From: Thuidium tamariscinum
Lineage: Eukaryota; Streptophyta; Bryopsida; Hypnales; Thuidiaceae
Reading direction: 5' to 3'
DNA: 64,000 bases
Assembly: GCA_947034885.2 (NCBI GenBank)
Contig: OX344754.2
Span: 5,525,001-5,589,000, forward strand
Positions within the stretch are counted from its first letter, which is position 1; each line of letters begins with the position of its first letter. The translations under genes and the position numbers were made by a program. Below are positions 11,087 to 22,486 of this stretch, piece after piece. The notes under the pieces were generated by a model. The model did not search any database, had not been told where the DNA came from, and was given only the letters and a program-made list of their open reading frames with translations.

Positions 11087-11773
11087 TTAAGGAAGTGCTA
11101 TGGTGGATAGTCACACAGAGGTTCTAGGAGGCCAAATTTTGGAAAATAGCCATTTTAAGAAATCTCTTAAATGCATCTTTGTGGAAAAAAAATTAATTTT
11201 AAATTCCTTGAAACAAAATTTCATTGCCAGCTAAGAGCTCCAATCAAATGAAATGTCATGCCACGACTTAACAAGAAACATAAGAATTCTGCCTTAGTAT
11301 CTTGTGTAAAATCAATCTCTCCCCATCTTTGGCTATAGACCTTAAAATTGGACCTTAAAATTGGAAATAGGGCAAACTAACTTGCACGCGAGCTAGCTTG
11401 ACATTTCCCTTTTTTTAGAATTCAAGCCCAACAATCAATAAAGCTATGATCATTTTTTTTAAACGCAATGTGATCAATCTTAGAGCTTCGCACACTAAGT
11501 GAAAATCTTGTACACTTGAAGTAAAATTCCTGAAGGTAGACAAAATAAAGTCGTTGCCCTTAAATCTAGAATACCAAAAGCCAAAAGACGTAAAGGCCAA
11601 ATAGTGCAACGGAAACATGAGAATGAGAGTAAGAATGGTTGAAACATTCTAAAAATTTCTTGTGAGGCATCTTTAGAAAAATATTCAAAAATTCCATCAA
11701 CCTTAATCTAAAACAATCCAAAATCCTAATCCACCAAATTCTACCCATTATGTGAGGCACCTTCCCACCTTTT

Positions 11774-11999
11774 CATCAAATTAAAAAACCCTAGTATCAA
11801 CAACGCCACAATATGCATAGAAATCCAAATCTAAAGATCACTAGCAAGGCTTCAAAAGTTCAATAGCCATCAACTCCAATAATTTTTATCAAATTAAGAA
11901 ACCCTACTATTAGCAATGCCACAATTTGCACGGAAATCCAAATCTAAAGATCACTAGCAAGGCTTCAGAAGACTAGTAGCCATCAACCCCAACAATAGC
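11774..11999. repeat. Tandem duplication, 113-bp unit, two copies
   Basis: ATCAAATTAA at 11775 and 11888 begin two copies sharing ATCCAAATCTAAAGATCACT and AGCAAGGCTTCA. Identity is high by eye. No open frame is conserved. The surrounding 11091-12368 shows nothing else recognisable. Confidence 0.7.
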
Positions 12000-12370
12000 A
12001 AAACAAATTGTTGGATGTTGGATTTGAGTTGTGTTTTAGGGTTTGAAATTGAGTGTGATCAACTAGCATGTTTTGTGAAATTTGTGATTTGGCTAAAACA
12101 ACCCAAAGTGTGTACTGAAGAGAAAAAACAAGTAGAAGTTTACATATTTGCACACTTGGATCATAAAACAATGTGAGGTTGAGATCACACATACAAAAGA
12201 ATTGAAGTGAAGCACCCCAACTCCAAGCTAAGGATGTCTAACCAAACCACGACACCATACTCCCTATAGAATCATCTTCAGCTCCTTTGAAAGGCTACAA
12301 TAAGAGGAAGAAGACGAACGTTGGTCATTTGACTAGCGTGAATAAGTGTCTATTGGGAATAGTCCTATTA

Positions 12371-12793
12371 AGGTAGAACCACCTATATCCAATCACTTAA
12401 GCAATTCTAGAACAGATCATGAGGAATATGAGGCTATGCAAATTTTTCCCATATAGCAAGATAAGAAAGATGGGGATTTCAAATTTTTCATATTTTTATT
12501 CCCAAAACTGAAATTACTATGATTTTTAGAAGCCAAAAAGTACTTTGAACCCATAGCCAATGTCTAGAGTCTTCTAATTCAGATCATAGCCAAGACTCCT
12601 TTCCCAATCGGTACTTTCCACACACTTTATGACACTTTGGGACATGTGTCATGACTTTATTAGTCCCAACCTTGAAAATGGGGGAAAAGTACATTGTAAT
12701 TTTTGATTGTAAATCTCTTCTAGCCTTGGTTGGAAATAGCCATTTCCAATAGGTTGAGTATGGATCCTTGATCATGAATAGGTGGTTCTACCT
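12371..12793 (-). mobile_element. TA-flanked MITE, 423 bp
   Basis: Ends AGGTAGAACCACCTAT and ATAGGTGGTTCTACCT are near-perfect inverted repeats, with TA at 12369-12370 and 12794-12795. The copy at 49878-50300 has the same length in the opposite orientation; further copies are at 26197 and 61251. Non-coding. Confidence 0.8.
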
Positions 12794-12795
12794 TA

Positions 12796-15768
12796 TTTAA
12801 GCCATGTAGGCTTAGTTAGCGAGTGCTATCTTTGGTGCCTCCTTTTGAAGGTAAACTCTGATATGAACTTGTAACTAATAAATAGTGACCTATACCTCTT
12901 AATATGTGTAATTCTTGAGTAGTCAGTCACCCTATTGAATTAGGATATATTGCAAAAAGTGGTTCAAGAGATTGATTGTTGTATAATTGTTGATCTGGGT
13001 TCAATTCCTATTGACTTGCATCTTATTAAGTCGTGGGCGCTATCCTAATATTGAGCTAGGGTGTGGTTGAATTTTTTAAATCATATTTATATTTACATTT
13101 TGGTATTTTTCATTTTATTGTGTGTATATCAATAAAGATATAGACATAGATAAAGATGTTAAAATGAACACCATTGATGTGAACATATATTTTTATGGAG
13201 GATCAAGTGGTAGAAGTTGATGGTTTTTTATTTTGCATTTGGTGAGGATGATATGCATAAGGTATTCTATTGCATTTTGGTGAATTCTTTGGAGTGTTTT
13301 GTTTATGGAATTGATTTTAATTTGTAGATTTTGATCTTCATGTAGTAATTTTTTGTATCTTGAGTATATAGCTCCTCTAACACCAGCAATAATTGTTAGA
13401 GGTGGTGCTACATTCTATCCTTGGTGTTTGATATTGGTTAGTAGTGTATTGTATTTTGTTTCTTTGTGTGATGATATTTGGTGAAAATCTATCATAGCAA
13501 TATGTAAATTCAATAAATTATATAACTAGATTAGATTGAAGGAGAATTGGAGGTGGACTATTATATAGGTGATTTAGAACTAATAGTATATCTAGTTTTT
13601 GTTTTGCTTCACAATTATAGTTATGTATTGGATCTATACAATGGTAGGTTAGTAACCAAAGGGGTACTATATTTTCTTGTAGTTTATTGTTTTTTCCTGC
13701 ATTGATGAGATTAAAGCAAAGGCTATAATACTTTACATTGTTGTGGAGAGAGATTACCAATACATGCTTGTGTATGCTCTATAGGTTTTCAAGCATAAAC
13801 AAGAAAAAAAAACATAGAATGATCAACAATGAGTGATCGACAATTAACAAATCCAATCAATGGTGAGTGATTGAATATCAATAAAAGCAATCAATAGTCA
13901 AGGAGGGTTTATTTTTATTTTTGAAATTGCATTGATGGCTAGTTCTTACTATTGGGGAGGGGAATTTGGGTAGGAGTGCTCTTCATCTTCTTAGGGGATA
14001 GTTGAATTTTATAGTTTCAATTGATGAACCTATTGGAAGATGGATTGGACTTGTATATATCTTTAGTTCAATACTGAGTGGAAAATCTATTTGTGCATGT
14101 AAAATTTGATGAGATGAGTGTTGGTCGAATAGAAATTGTTTGTTGTGATATATTATGGCATAAGAGTAATCCAATTTGAAAATATTAAGCTTGAATGATG
14201 TTTGTATTGATTTCCAATTTGGTTTAATTGTCTATGTATATCAATCATTAAATTTGAGAGAATTGCTTGGGTAGTTGTAAAGATATTAATTGAATCTACT
14301 TGGTAAAGTATCCAAAACACTTCTTTAAGAAAATAAAAATTTGAAACTAATTCTTTAGATTTATACATACATAAAAAAACTTTGATTCATTCCATTATTA
14401 TTAATGAGATGAAAATTATGAGAAGTTTAGGTTTGCAGGTAGGTATAGACTTTTTGAAAACCATACCTACCTACAAACTTACCTTGGGAATTTTGGGCTT
14501 AAATAACATTAATCCATGAGCACCCTAGGGGCGAGAATATTGACTCCAAATTTTGAAAGATGTCCTCATTTGACTATAATAATCTTGTCAATGGTGCGGT
14601 CAAAGAATGCGTCCCTTACCATATACCTATGGGCATGTCTCTACTACCAATTGGTACATGAAATGAGTATAAAAGGGTTTGGATTTCAATGATTATGGAA
14701 TGGGCATTTAAAAGTTAAAGAAATTTAAACATTTTTTTTATAGCACATTTTTACAGAATAATGCATTATTGTAGTTTCTTGTACCAATGTACCATGCATA
14801 CCTTGATGTTTTGAACTATCAATGCAAGTAGCAATAAAACTTAGAAAAGCACTTCATATCATAGTTGAATGTTCTACACTTGTATGGTGCAATATTATAA
14901 TTGATGTTGTTAACCCTATAAACATTGGAAACATAAATGAATAAGTCATTGAGGTCTACATATGAAGTATATTTTAACAATCACATTCAAAGGAAATTGG
15001 AGGTCAAAGATATTCTAAATGACACATTGATGTTTTGAGTATGTCATGCAAAATCCAAAGTTAATTTTAATTCAAGATTTTAGAATTTAGGGTTTAGGAT
15101 TTAGGGTTTATATTTGGTTTTATTCCTAGGAAACATATGGAGGAAAAACTTGAATTATCCTTTCATATGTTAATGCTACATTGGATATTTTAGAGCATCT
15201 GTTGCATGCCACTAGCCTTGCCAATGGATTTTCAAGATGGATGGAGCAGCCACATGAAATTTAATCCCTAGTAGCATTGTAGTTGGAGATATAGAGATGT
15301 AGGGCCTGTAGAATTGGCCTCAATCCTAACAAAATTTTAGTTTGTATACACTATATAGGACTTTCACAAAATCATAGCCCTTGTCGTTGTTGGATTCCAT
15401 GTTCTAACAAGTCAAAGGTCATTATAGTGATGACAATACCAATGTAGAAACTGTAATCACATTTGTAGATGATTTCAACCAAACCTCTCTCTTATCATCT
15501 TGAAGTCCCCCAGTTTTTTCCCTTGGTGTGCATGTGAAAAAAGCCCCCCTATTTTGTACTTGATTAATATATTTTTAACGTTACTCTTCCCTAATTTGGG
15601 ACTTTTCATTGCCTACAATAATTCAAAATTATTGATTTTATGATGTGTGGCAAATAAGTAGCTCCTATACATTTTCTAGGGATAAAACCAAAGATGAACA
15701 AGGGGGTCAGCTCACCTAAGTCCATTTGTAAATGAAGACATAAGAATTTTGAATTATTGGACAATTTT
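12796..15768. other. AT-rich intergenic DNA with repeat remnants and a short telomere-like tract
   Basis: Sequence near 14330-14500 matches part of the large TTAA elements (compare 26820-26960 and 34180-34350) without clear ends. At 15085-15111 about three degenerate TTTAGGG units occur, like plant telomere repeat or a telo-box. No gene was recognised. Confidence 0.45.
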
Positions 15769-16517
15769 ATTAATCAAGAGGTAAAGGATGTAGAAGATTT
15801 GGTACATTGTGAATAATGCCCTACAAGCTCATTAGTCACATTAGTTACAATATACAAAATCTTCTACAATTCTAGAGTGGAAGGAAATTAGTTTTTTACA
15901 ATTTGTATATATTTTTTTACAATATAAGATACCTAAGTGCAAATTTGTGGGAGCATTGTGGGAGTATTGGACAATTTCAGAATATTTTGCAATTTTTTTA
16001 TTGTCTTAACTTCCAATTCAAAAAATAATAAGAATTGCTATTGATATGTCCAATTTTATATGCTCATATGCTTGTTTAGGATTCATTGAAACTATTGGGG
16101 AGTTTTTGAAAAAAATTTGAATAGAAAAGGCAAATATTTTGGAAGATTTGTTGAATTGTGACTAATGTGACTAATGGGGGCATCAGTCATATTAGTCATA
16201 GTCAAGCAAATTTGTCACAACTTTTGTGTGGACCATTGAAATTTTCTTAAATTTTTTATATATGTTCTATATTATATAAGAGACCTACTTGCAAATTTGT
16301 TGGAGCATTGGACACTTTTAGAAATTTTTGCAATATTTTGGTTGTTTTAACTTCTAATTGAGAACTAAATAAAATTGGAGCTAACTTGTCAATTTCATAT
16401 GTTATCATGCCTTTTTAGGATTAGTTTCAACTTTTGGAAATGTCTTAGGCATTTTTTTTAATCAAGAGGTAGAATTGTCAAAGATATTGTATATTGTGAC
16501 TAATGTGACTAATGCTT
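15769..16517. repeat. Tandem repeat, unit about 345 bp, two copies plus a partial third
   Basis: Unit starts lie at about 15769, 16117 and 16459. Shared blocks are GTGCAAATTTGT/CTTGCAAATTTGT, GGAGCATTG, TTTTGCAAT and GACTAATGTGACTAATG, the last forming a small palindrome with CATTAGTCACATTAG. The third copy is cut at about 16517 by a CATTAG-family end. No coding potential seen. Confidence 0.7.
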
Positions 16518-16561
16518 GGAAGGAACTCGCAGTCTTCTAGAGGCTACAAATCTCCTCTAAT
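16518..16561. mobile_element. Right-end fragment of a CATTAG-family MITE
   Basis: GGAACTCGCAGTCTTCTAG followed by CAAATCTCCTCTAATG matches the right end of the elements at 21111 and 31054. The left part is missing. Confidence 0.5.
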
Positions 16562-16691
16562 GTGTAGCTTGCTTCTCTCTAGCATCTTTACTTTCTAAAT
16601 CTTCTTGTAAAGTACTTGGTGGTGCTTGTATAGGAGTAAGAGAAACATTAGCTTGGTAATCAAGATAATGACATTTACATTCTTTTCTCCT

Positions 16692-17468
16692 TTATATAGA
16701 CTCAAATAACCTTTTTGTTGGTTTAATGTTTCTTTTTGGTCTAAAAGAACTAGGTTGAAGACTTGGCTCTCTCAATACAGAAGTGACTTCAGCTTCCTCA
16801 ATAGATAAAGAATTTTCATTATTGTTATTGTGTAATGATAGTTGAAAAAAAGCTTCAACTACATCATTATGGAAAGGGCATAGTCTCTCCAAGTTTGGAA
16901 AACTATTTGAAATTGGTTGTAGATCAGATGTATATACACTAGAAGAAATCCCTGTTAATTTCAGCGCAACACATCAAGTAGATTGTGTTGAGGCCGCGTT
17001 GCTGAAAACGCGGAAAAAACACAAAAAAAACACAAAAAAACGTGTTTTCTGTGTTTTTCTGCGTTTTTTCTGCGTTTTCAGGGTTTTCCTGCGTTTCCAG
17101 CAACGCAGTCTCAACACAATCTACCTGACGTACTACGTTGAAATTAACAGGGATTTCAGTGTTTTTCTTCTAGTGATAAGTCTAAGGTTTGTTCAAGATA
17201 CATACCTTGATTATCAAGCGTACTGGATGAAATTGACTTCATGGTTGTAGAAGATCTTTTAAGTAAATCCAACTCCATCGAATTATTTTCATTGTACTTG
17301 TATGAACTTCACAGCAATTAGTGCCAGAATTTCTTGATGTGTCCAATTTGGGCAACGATCCTTCCTTGCACGCTTATTGTTGTTAACATTGCTAGGAAGG
17401 GGCATGGGTGTAGATCTTGTTGCGGTGACATGGATCGGCACAATCACTGGTGGTTTGTTGTGTTGCAT
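16692..17468 (-). pseudogene. Decayed gene piece with trihelix-like segment, interrupted by a MITE
   Basis: Reading down from ATG at 17468, 59 codons include KRARKDRCPNWTHQEILALI, which resembles the first helix of trihelix (Myb/SANT-like) DNA-binding domains; a stop follows at 17289 and the rest of that domain is absent. In the next frame an open stretch from about 17309 ends FRPKRNIKPTKRLFESI and stops at 16692. A CACTA-type MITE at 16937-17175 lies inside it; ignoring the MITE and one ATA copy, the stretch is open for about 125 codons. I infer one former transcription-factor-like gene now broken by a frameshift or lost intron, a missing domain part and the insertion. The family assignment is tentative. 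Confidence 0.4.
16937..17175. mobile_element. CACTA-type MITE, 239 bp
   Basis: Begins CACTAGAAGAAATCCCTG and ends with CTTCTAGTG, flanked by ATA at 16934-16936 and 17176-17178, the 3-bp duplication expected of CACTA (En/Spm) transposons. Long inverted arms include CCCTGTTAATTTCA and its inverse, plus TAGATTGTGTTGAG. The centre is rich in ACAAAAAAA and GCGTTTT runs. It has no coding capacity. Confidence 0.9.
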
Positions 17469-18352
17469 AGTGGCTAGTAGAATAGTACCTATATATATAA
17501 TAAATGAAAAATATTAGTGCAAATCTTCTATAAAGGTAGTGAGATTGTAGGGTATGCACTTAAGAATGTAGTGATTTTATCTGTAACCACAATGATGTCA
17601 ATGAAGACAACTCAAACTGAATACGGTAAGGACTTGAAACAATCATCCTTTTCTCTCCTTATAAAATCCTTTCTCATTGAAGCATTGGAATGTGTTTGTC
17701 TTGTGTGCAAATCAAAGACATTTTTTGAAAAGACAAGATAGCATTCAAGAAGACAACATTTCAAAATGATGAAATGAAAATGCGTTGGCATAAATAGGTA
17801 ATAAATTCTCTTGTAACAAATTTTTTATTGAAGGAACGTACTCTTTTCAAAAAGGGATTTTTAGATTGAAAGGACAAGGGAGACCAAAAGCATACCCACT
17901 GAAGAAGTTATAAGAACTAACTAACTACTACAATGTTGAAGTATGTCACATGAAATTGATGTTAAAAAACAACTAACCAGCTAGTGGCATTCCTGCAGGT
18001 CAAAGCGGCATGGTAGTAGGACGGATTGAAGAGTTGTAGGAGTCAACATTCAATTGGTTCTCCATCCCAAGGAATCAATACAATTATGCATTGAGTCCCA
18101 CCTCCAAAACAAACCAAATAGGAATTGAAATTTAGGAAAACATAAACAAGAAGAATGTAACCAACATGAAAATAAATTTATGAACATCATGTATTCAAAA
18201 GAATTTACATGCAACACAACAAATGACTTTTTCAAAGGAATGTTACAGAATAGAGAACATGCATATGAAAATGCAAGAAACGTACTTGTGGAACAACAAA
18301 GATTGTCTTCAAATCACAATTGATCACAAAGGAGAGGAGACCTCCATTTATT

Positions 18353-18766
18353 ACCTATATATCTTAACCGCTTTGTTCATCATGTTGCCAAAATAAGCCG
18401 GTTGCTCAAAAAGCCAATCCGTCAATTTTGCCCAAAATTGAGACACCGCTTTTTGGTAAAGGGGCTTTGCAGCAAAGATTAGAAAACAACGCATTTAAAG
18501 TCACGAAATTTCTAAAATCTACTTTTTGGTGCAATTATGCCACTACTAAAAACCTGTTGGTGCCCTCTAATTTTACTCCAAAACTTTTGCATCTTTTCAA
18601 TTAACACCACACTTACCACTCCTCTAGAAGGGACTCCACGTAGGTTCAGGAAATAACACCTCCAAGTGGTGTGAATATCCACGGTTGCATGCCTTGAAAC
18701 CACCACTCTTCCCAAATTTGTAACATCAAGTGAGAATGTCCCTTCAAGGCCTCCCCAAAGCGGCAT
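18353..18766 (-). pseudogene. Two decayed coding fragments of an unidentified gene
   Basis: On the minus strand, 18766-18512 is open for 84 codons (…TTWRCYFLNLRGVPSRGVV… …SGIIAPKSRF). In another frame at about 18490-18353, MRCFLIFAAKPLYQKAVSQF… NMMNKAVKIYR is open. The two are out of frame with each other and lie upstream of the trihelix-like piece at 17468 on the same strand, so they may be parts of one former gene. I do not recognise the family with certainty; a host-type protein rather than a transposase is my guess. Confidence 0.3.
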
Positions 18767-20397
18767 TGCTAGTCATACAGGGAGAAATTATCTAGGATTA
18801 GTACAAATGGTTAGTAAACTCAACAAAAATACTTCCAAATATACTAAAACTCCAACAAAACACATCAAATGTTAGCAAAACCTGAAGGGACGACAAAGTC
18901 CTTCAAAGTTTTAGTAAAGACACAAAATAGGAGCTTGAAATGCTCTAAAATACACATGTTTTAGCAACTTGGGTCAAACTTGGCCAAATATTGAAATAAA
19001 TGGACAAACATGGAGGCATGCCAAAAAAAAGGTTATAAGGAGTGTTTCAAGAGAGAATCAGGTGCCGACATATACTCCTCTAAGGGCACCCACCTCTTTT
19101 CATTTTCCTGTGGTAATCTTATCACTTAAGATTTTCATCCTAATCTAACCATTATTGACTTTTTACACTAATCCATTTTTTAACTTCTGGAGATTAATTT
19201 CAAATTACAACTAAATTGCACTATTGGTTTTAAAAGGCCATTTTTTATTTGTAGGATCCCTCAACCCCTTTTTCTTATGCTAAAAACTCAATGAATCTTA
19301 GCGCTAAATTAATTACTAAAAAGGTTAAAAATCCAACTTTGGGAGTTTGACTTTTTTAAGAAAAGTAACTAGCTTAGGGTCTTCAGTAGGTACAATGGAG
19401 TAAAAATAGACCTAACTTAAACCTCAATCATTTCAATTCCATGGGCATCCAGAATGCCGGTCAAACTCTACCGTAATCTTTAATTTTGCTAGTTCGGGGA
19501 GAATCTTGTTACTTTGGATACTTTTGGCTATTGAAATGTTCTAAAATTTGTTGAAGAGTCTTATTAATATAAAATAATCTACTTTTATTTTAGTGATATT
19601 CTACCACAACCAAGGTAATTTTTAGGAATTTTTCGTTACAGGTTAAAGCGGTTGACCGTCTAGTGAGGCATCTTCTAGATATCAAAAAATTATGAAACTT
19701 TTTGAGGGACCTCCTTTGAAATCCCACTAAAGATGTGTAAGCTCAATCTAGATTCTACACAATTATCAAAGGAGAATAAAATCTCGTGCCATCCTTCAAT
19801 TACTAGGGTTCAGAGAATCTCTCATATGGAGAGTCTCGGCAAAGTGATTTTGTTGTTGAATTCCTAATGCAATTTCAACCTAGAATCACCGTCCTTCATC
19901 CGTAGATTCTTTTCATTGATTTGTCGCCATATTTTTTAACCTACAAGTAAACAATTGGGATTTCTCCAAAAAGTGAAAATTGATTGGAAATTTGAAACCT
20001 ATCCGTGAAATGAGGCTCTAGGAATGTCACCAAGTTTTCTCAGACTTATTTTAGCCAACTTCATCACATGTACGGTAGGTAGAGCTATTTTAGATAAATT
20101 TACCAAAGATAAATTTTATTTGGATTTTGGTGGTTTCTAACCTATTTACAAGTAGGACTTCAATCCAATTAGATTAAAAAAAACACTCAAAATATGACCA
20201 AATATTATATTGGACATATAACATACCTATTTTGGTTTTACACTCTTTTGAGAGCTTTTTGTTCTATTTTTCACACTATATTTTGCAAAATATCGAAAAA
20301 TAAGAACAGTGAAGTCCATGTGACAACTTGGGGGCTCACACATGTGAACAAACATCTTGACAAAGTTGATTGATGGTTGTGAAATGAATATTGAAAG
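18767..20397. other. AT-rich intergenic DNA, nothing recognised
   Basis: No exon, RNA gene or clear element ends were found on either strand. Confidence 0.45.
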
Positions 20398-21109
20398 TTT
20401 GTCATTGCAAGAGACACTAGTTTTATTTTCCATCACAATGTGGGTTTCTATTCTGTTGTCCACTATAATTTTTGGGACACAAGTCCAATGAACATGAAAT
20501 TCTCATCGAACATGTATAATTTTATGGTAAGTATAACCCTTATTTTTCATAAATTAAAAATTAATCATTTTGTATTTCAAAATCATTTTTGTTGAGCTGT
20601 CACAAGTTGCAGTTTACAATTACCACTACATTATGAGTGCCCAAATTTAATGATTTGTAGACAAAGCTTTCATGTTCTATTTGTATAGGTATAAAACATA
20701 TATCTTCCAAATGAAATCTGAAAATACATTATTTTATATCCTCCACATGAGTACAAATATTTGAACATTGGAGATGGATCTAAGATCATTCTTTGGTGAA
20801 ATCTCATCAACATCAAGTCTTCCCAAATATCCAATTTTTAATTTTCTTAAGAATTGATTTTTCTACTTTTTATATACTAAAATGTACAAATAATAATTTT
20901 CATGAGATTTTGCACTATTCTAGTTCTCCTAATTGGAGTTTTTTTTTATGTTTTCCCTTCCTCGGATACTTTTTTTAAAGGTGTATACATGAAACATATT
21001 TTTTATTTTTTATTTTTAAAAAATTTCTAATTTTAAAGTATTCTTGAAGAAAAAAAAGAATATTATAAAAATGCTATAGAAAACATGCAGTGTTTCTTAC
21101 AATGACCCC
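20398..21109. mobile_element. TIR element, GGGTCATTG type, about 712 bp
   Basis: The left end TGTCATTGCAAGAGACACT and the right end AGTGTTTCTTACAATGACCC are imperfect inverted repeats. The body matches 43011-43737 along its length, including CAAGTCCAATGAACATGAAA and GGTGTATACATGAAACATAT, at perhaps 80 percent by eye. Part also matches the arms of the foldback at 22487. Non-coding. A CATTAG MITE abuts it at 21111. Confidence 0.65.
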
Positions 21110-21110
21110 A

Positions 21111-21373
21111 CATTAGATGAAATATAAGGCCTCCAAAGGGCTATTTTAGGTCTATTCCTAAAACAGTCTGCGATACAGTTGGCTGGTGTTAGGCTAGTAT
21201 TTACCGAAAAAGAATTGATGGTAAAATGCAAAAAGAAGTCCAAAAAAATTTCAAAAAAATTTCAAAAAAATTAATGACATTGTATAGTCACGACCACATC
21301 AGATTCTTGTGATTTTGCATTCCCAGACTGTGGGAACTCAGAGTCTCTTGGAGGCCTCAAATTTCATCTAATG
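21111..21373. mobile_element. CATTAG-family MITE, 263 bp
   Basis: Starts CATTAGATGAAAT and ends ATTTCATCTAATG. Inside are the family blocks TGGGAACTCAGAG and CACGACCACATC. It lies directly beside the element ending at 21109. Confidence 0.75.
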
Positions 21374-21378
21374 CTATA

Positions 21379-21588
21379 CATTAGATGATATTTGAGGGCA
21401 TTGGAAGACTACTCTTTCCCAGACTACAAGAACGCAGTTTCAACTGCAAGAACAGAAATCCTACATGGTCAAGATACTACCACGTAATTTATTTATTTAT
21501 TTTTGGGTTAATTTTGGCTTGATAGCAACCAACGACATCTAGAACTGACCCTAAATGGCCCTCCAGTGCCTTCAAATGTCATCTAATG
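21379..21588. mobile_element. CATTAG-family MITE, second adjacent copy, 210 bp
   Basis: Starts CATTAGATGATATTTGAGGG, ends CAAATGTCATCTAATG, and follows the first copy after only five bases. It holds GGTCAAGATACTACCACGTA, the family's conserved centre. Confidence 0.75.
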
Positions 21589-22486
21589 ACTCATATGTAA
21601 GACAACATTGTCAAAGCTACCTCTGTGAATAGTGTTCTTATCTTGACTTGCTATTTCCCTCATCGCTATTCTTTTAGCATTCAATAGATTGAATCAAAAA
21701 TTGTATAATGTTCTTCTTGGTCTAAGTAGTTCTTTCACTTTATGAACAATCTTCAATAGTCTTTCAAAGGTTTGGGATCCACTCAATATTAAGTGGTGAA
21801 TGCAAATTAACATGTCTGTGGCAACAAATTTGGATTAGCATATTAATAGAGTTAATGTTCTAATCTATTGATAGAAGAAGTGTTAGATCGTTTTGTATAT
21901 AAGTAGCAGCTCCTACAATTTACTTGAATTGCATGGATTGTTCTTAGAAGTTAGAATGCACCTTACCTCATCCATCAATTATCTTTGTTGGTAGCTTTAC
22001 CAAATGTTGTTTTGCTTACTAGTCAATCGCTTTCATATCTAGCCATTGTGAGGCAAATAATTCTCAAATGACAAATGTTACTTGTCCATTATTGATATAA
22101 ATTTAAACTTTAGGCATACATCCTTAAAACCAAAGATAAATTGCATGCTAGAGGATTATCTGCAACTTACTAAAATTGTACAACACTATATTCTCTACAA
22201 TTTAGTACTATTTAACTTTAAAAAAATAAAAAAATTCTTACATCACAACCTTTACTTGCCTTTCAATTGAATGAGTCCTAAGGCAACAGAGCCAATGCAT
22301 CTACTTGCACTTTAAACGAATGCATGATATTCCTTCAAAATCACCTATCAAACACATTGTAGCTACTTGTAGGGTCTTTCGTCAAAAGAAACATACAACA
22401 ATTTACTTACAAATAGAAAAGTTGGCTATTGAGTGCACCAAATTCAAATTCCAGACGTACTTTCTAATCTAAAGGATAGAAGTCAA
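21589..22486. other. AT-rich intergenic DNA, nothing recognised
   Basis: No gene or bounded element was seen. Confidence 0.45.
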
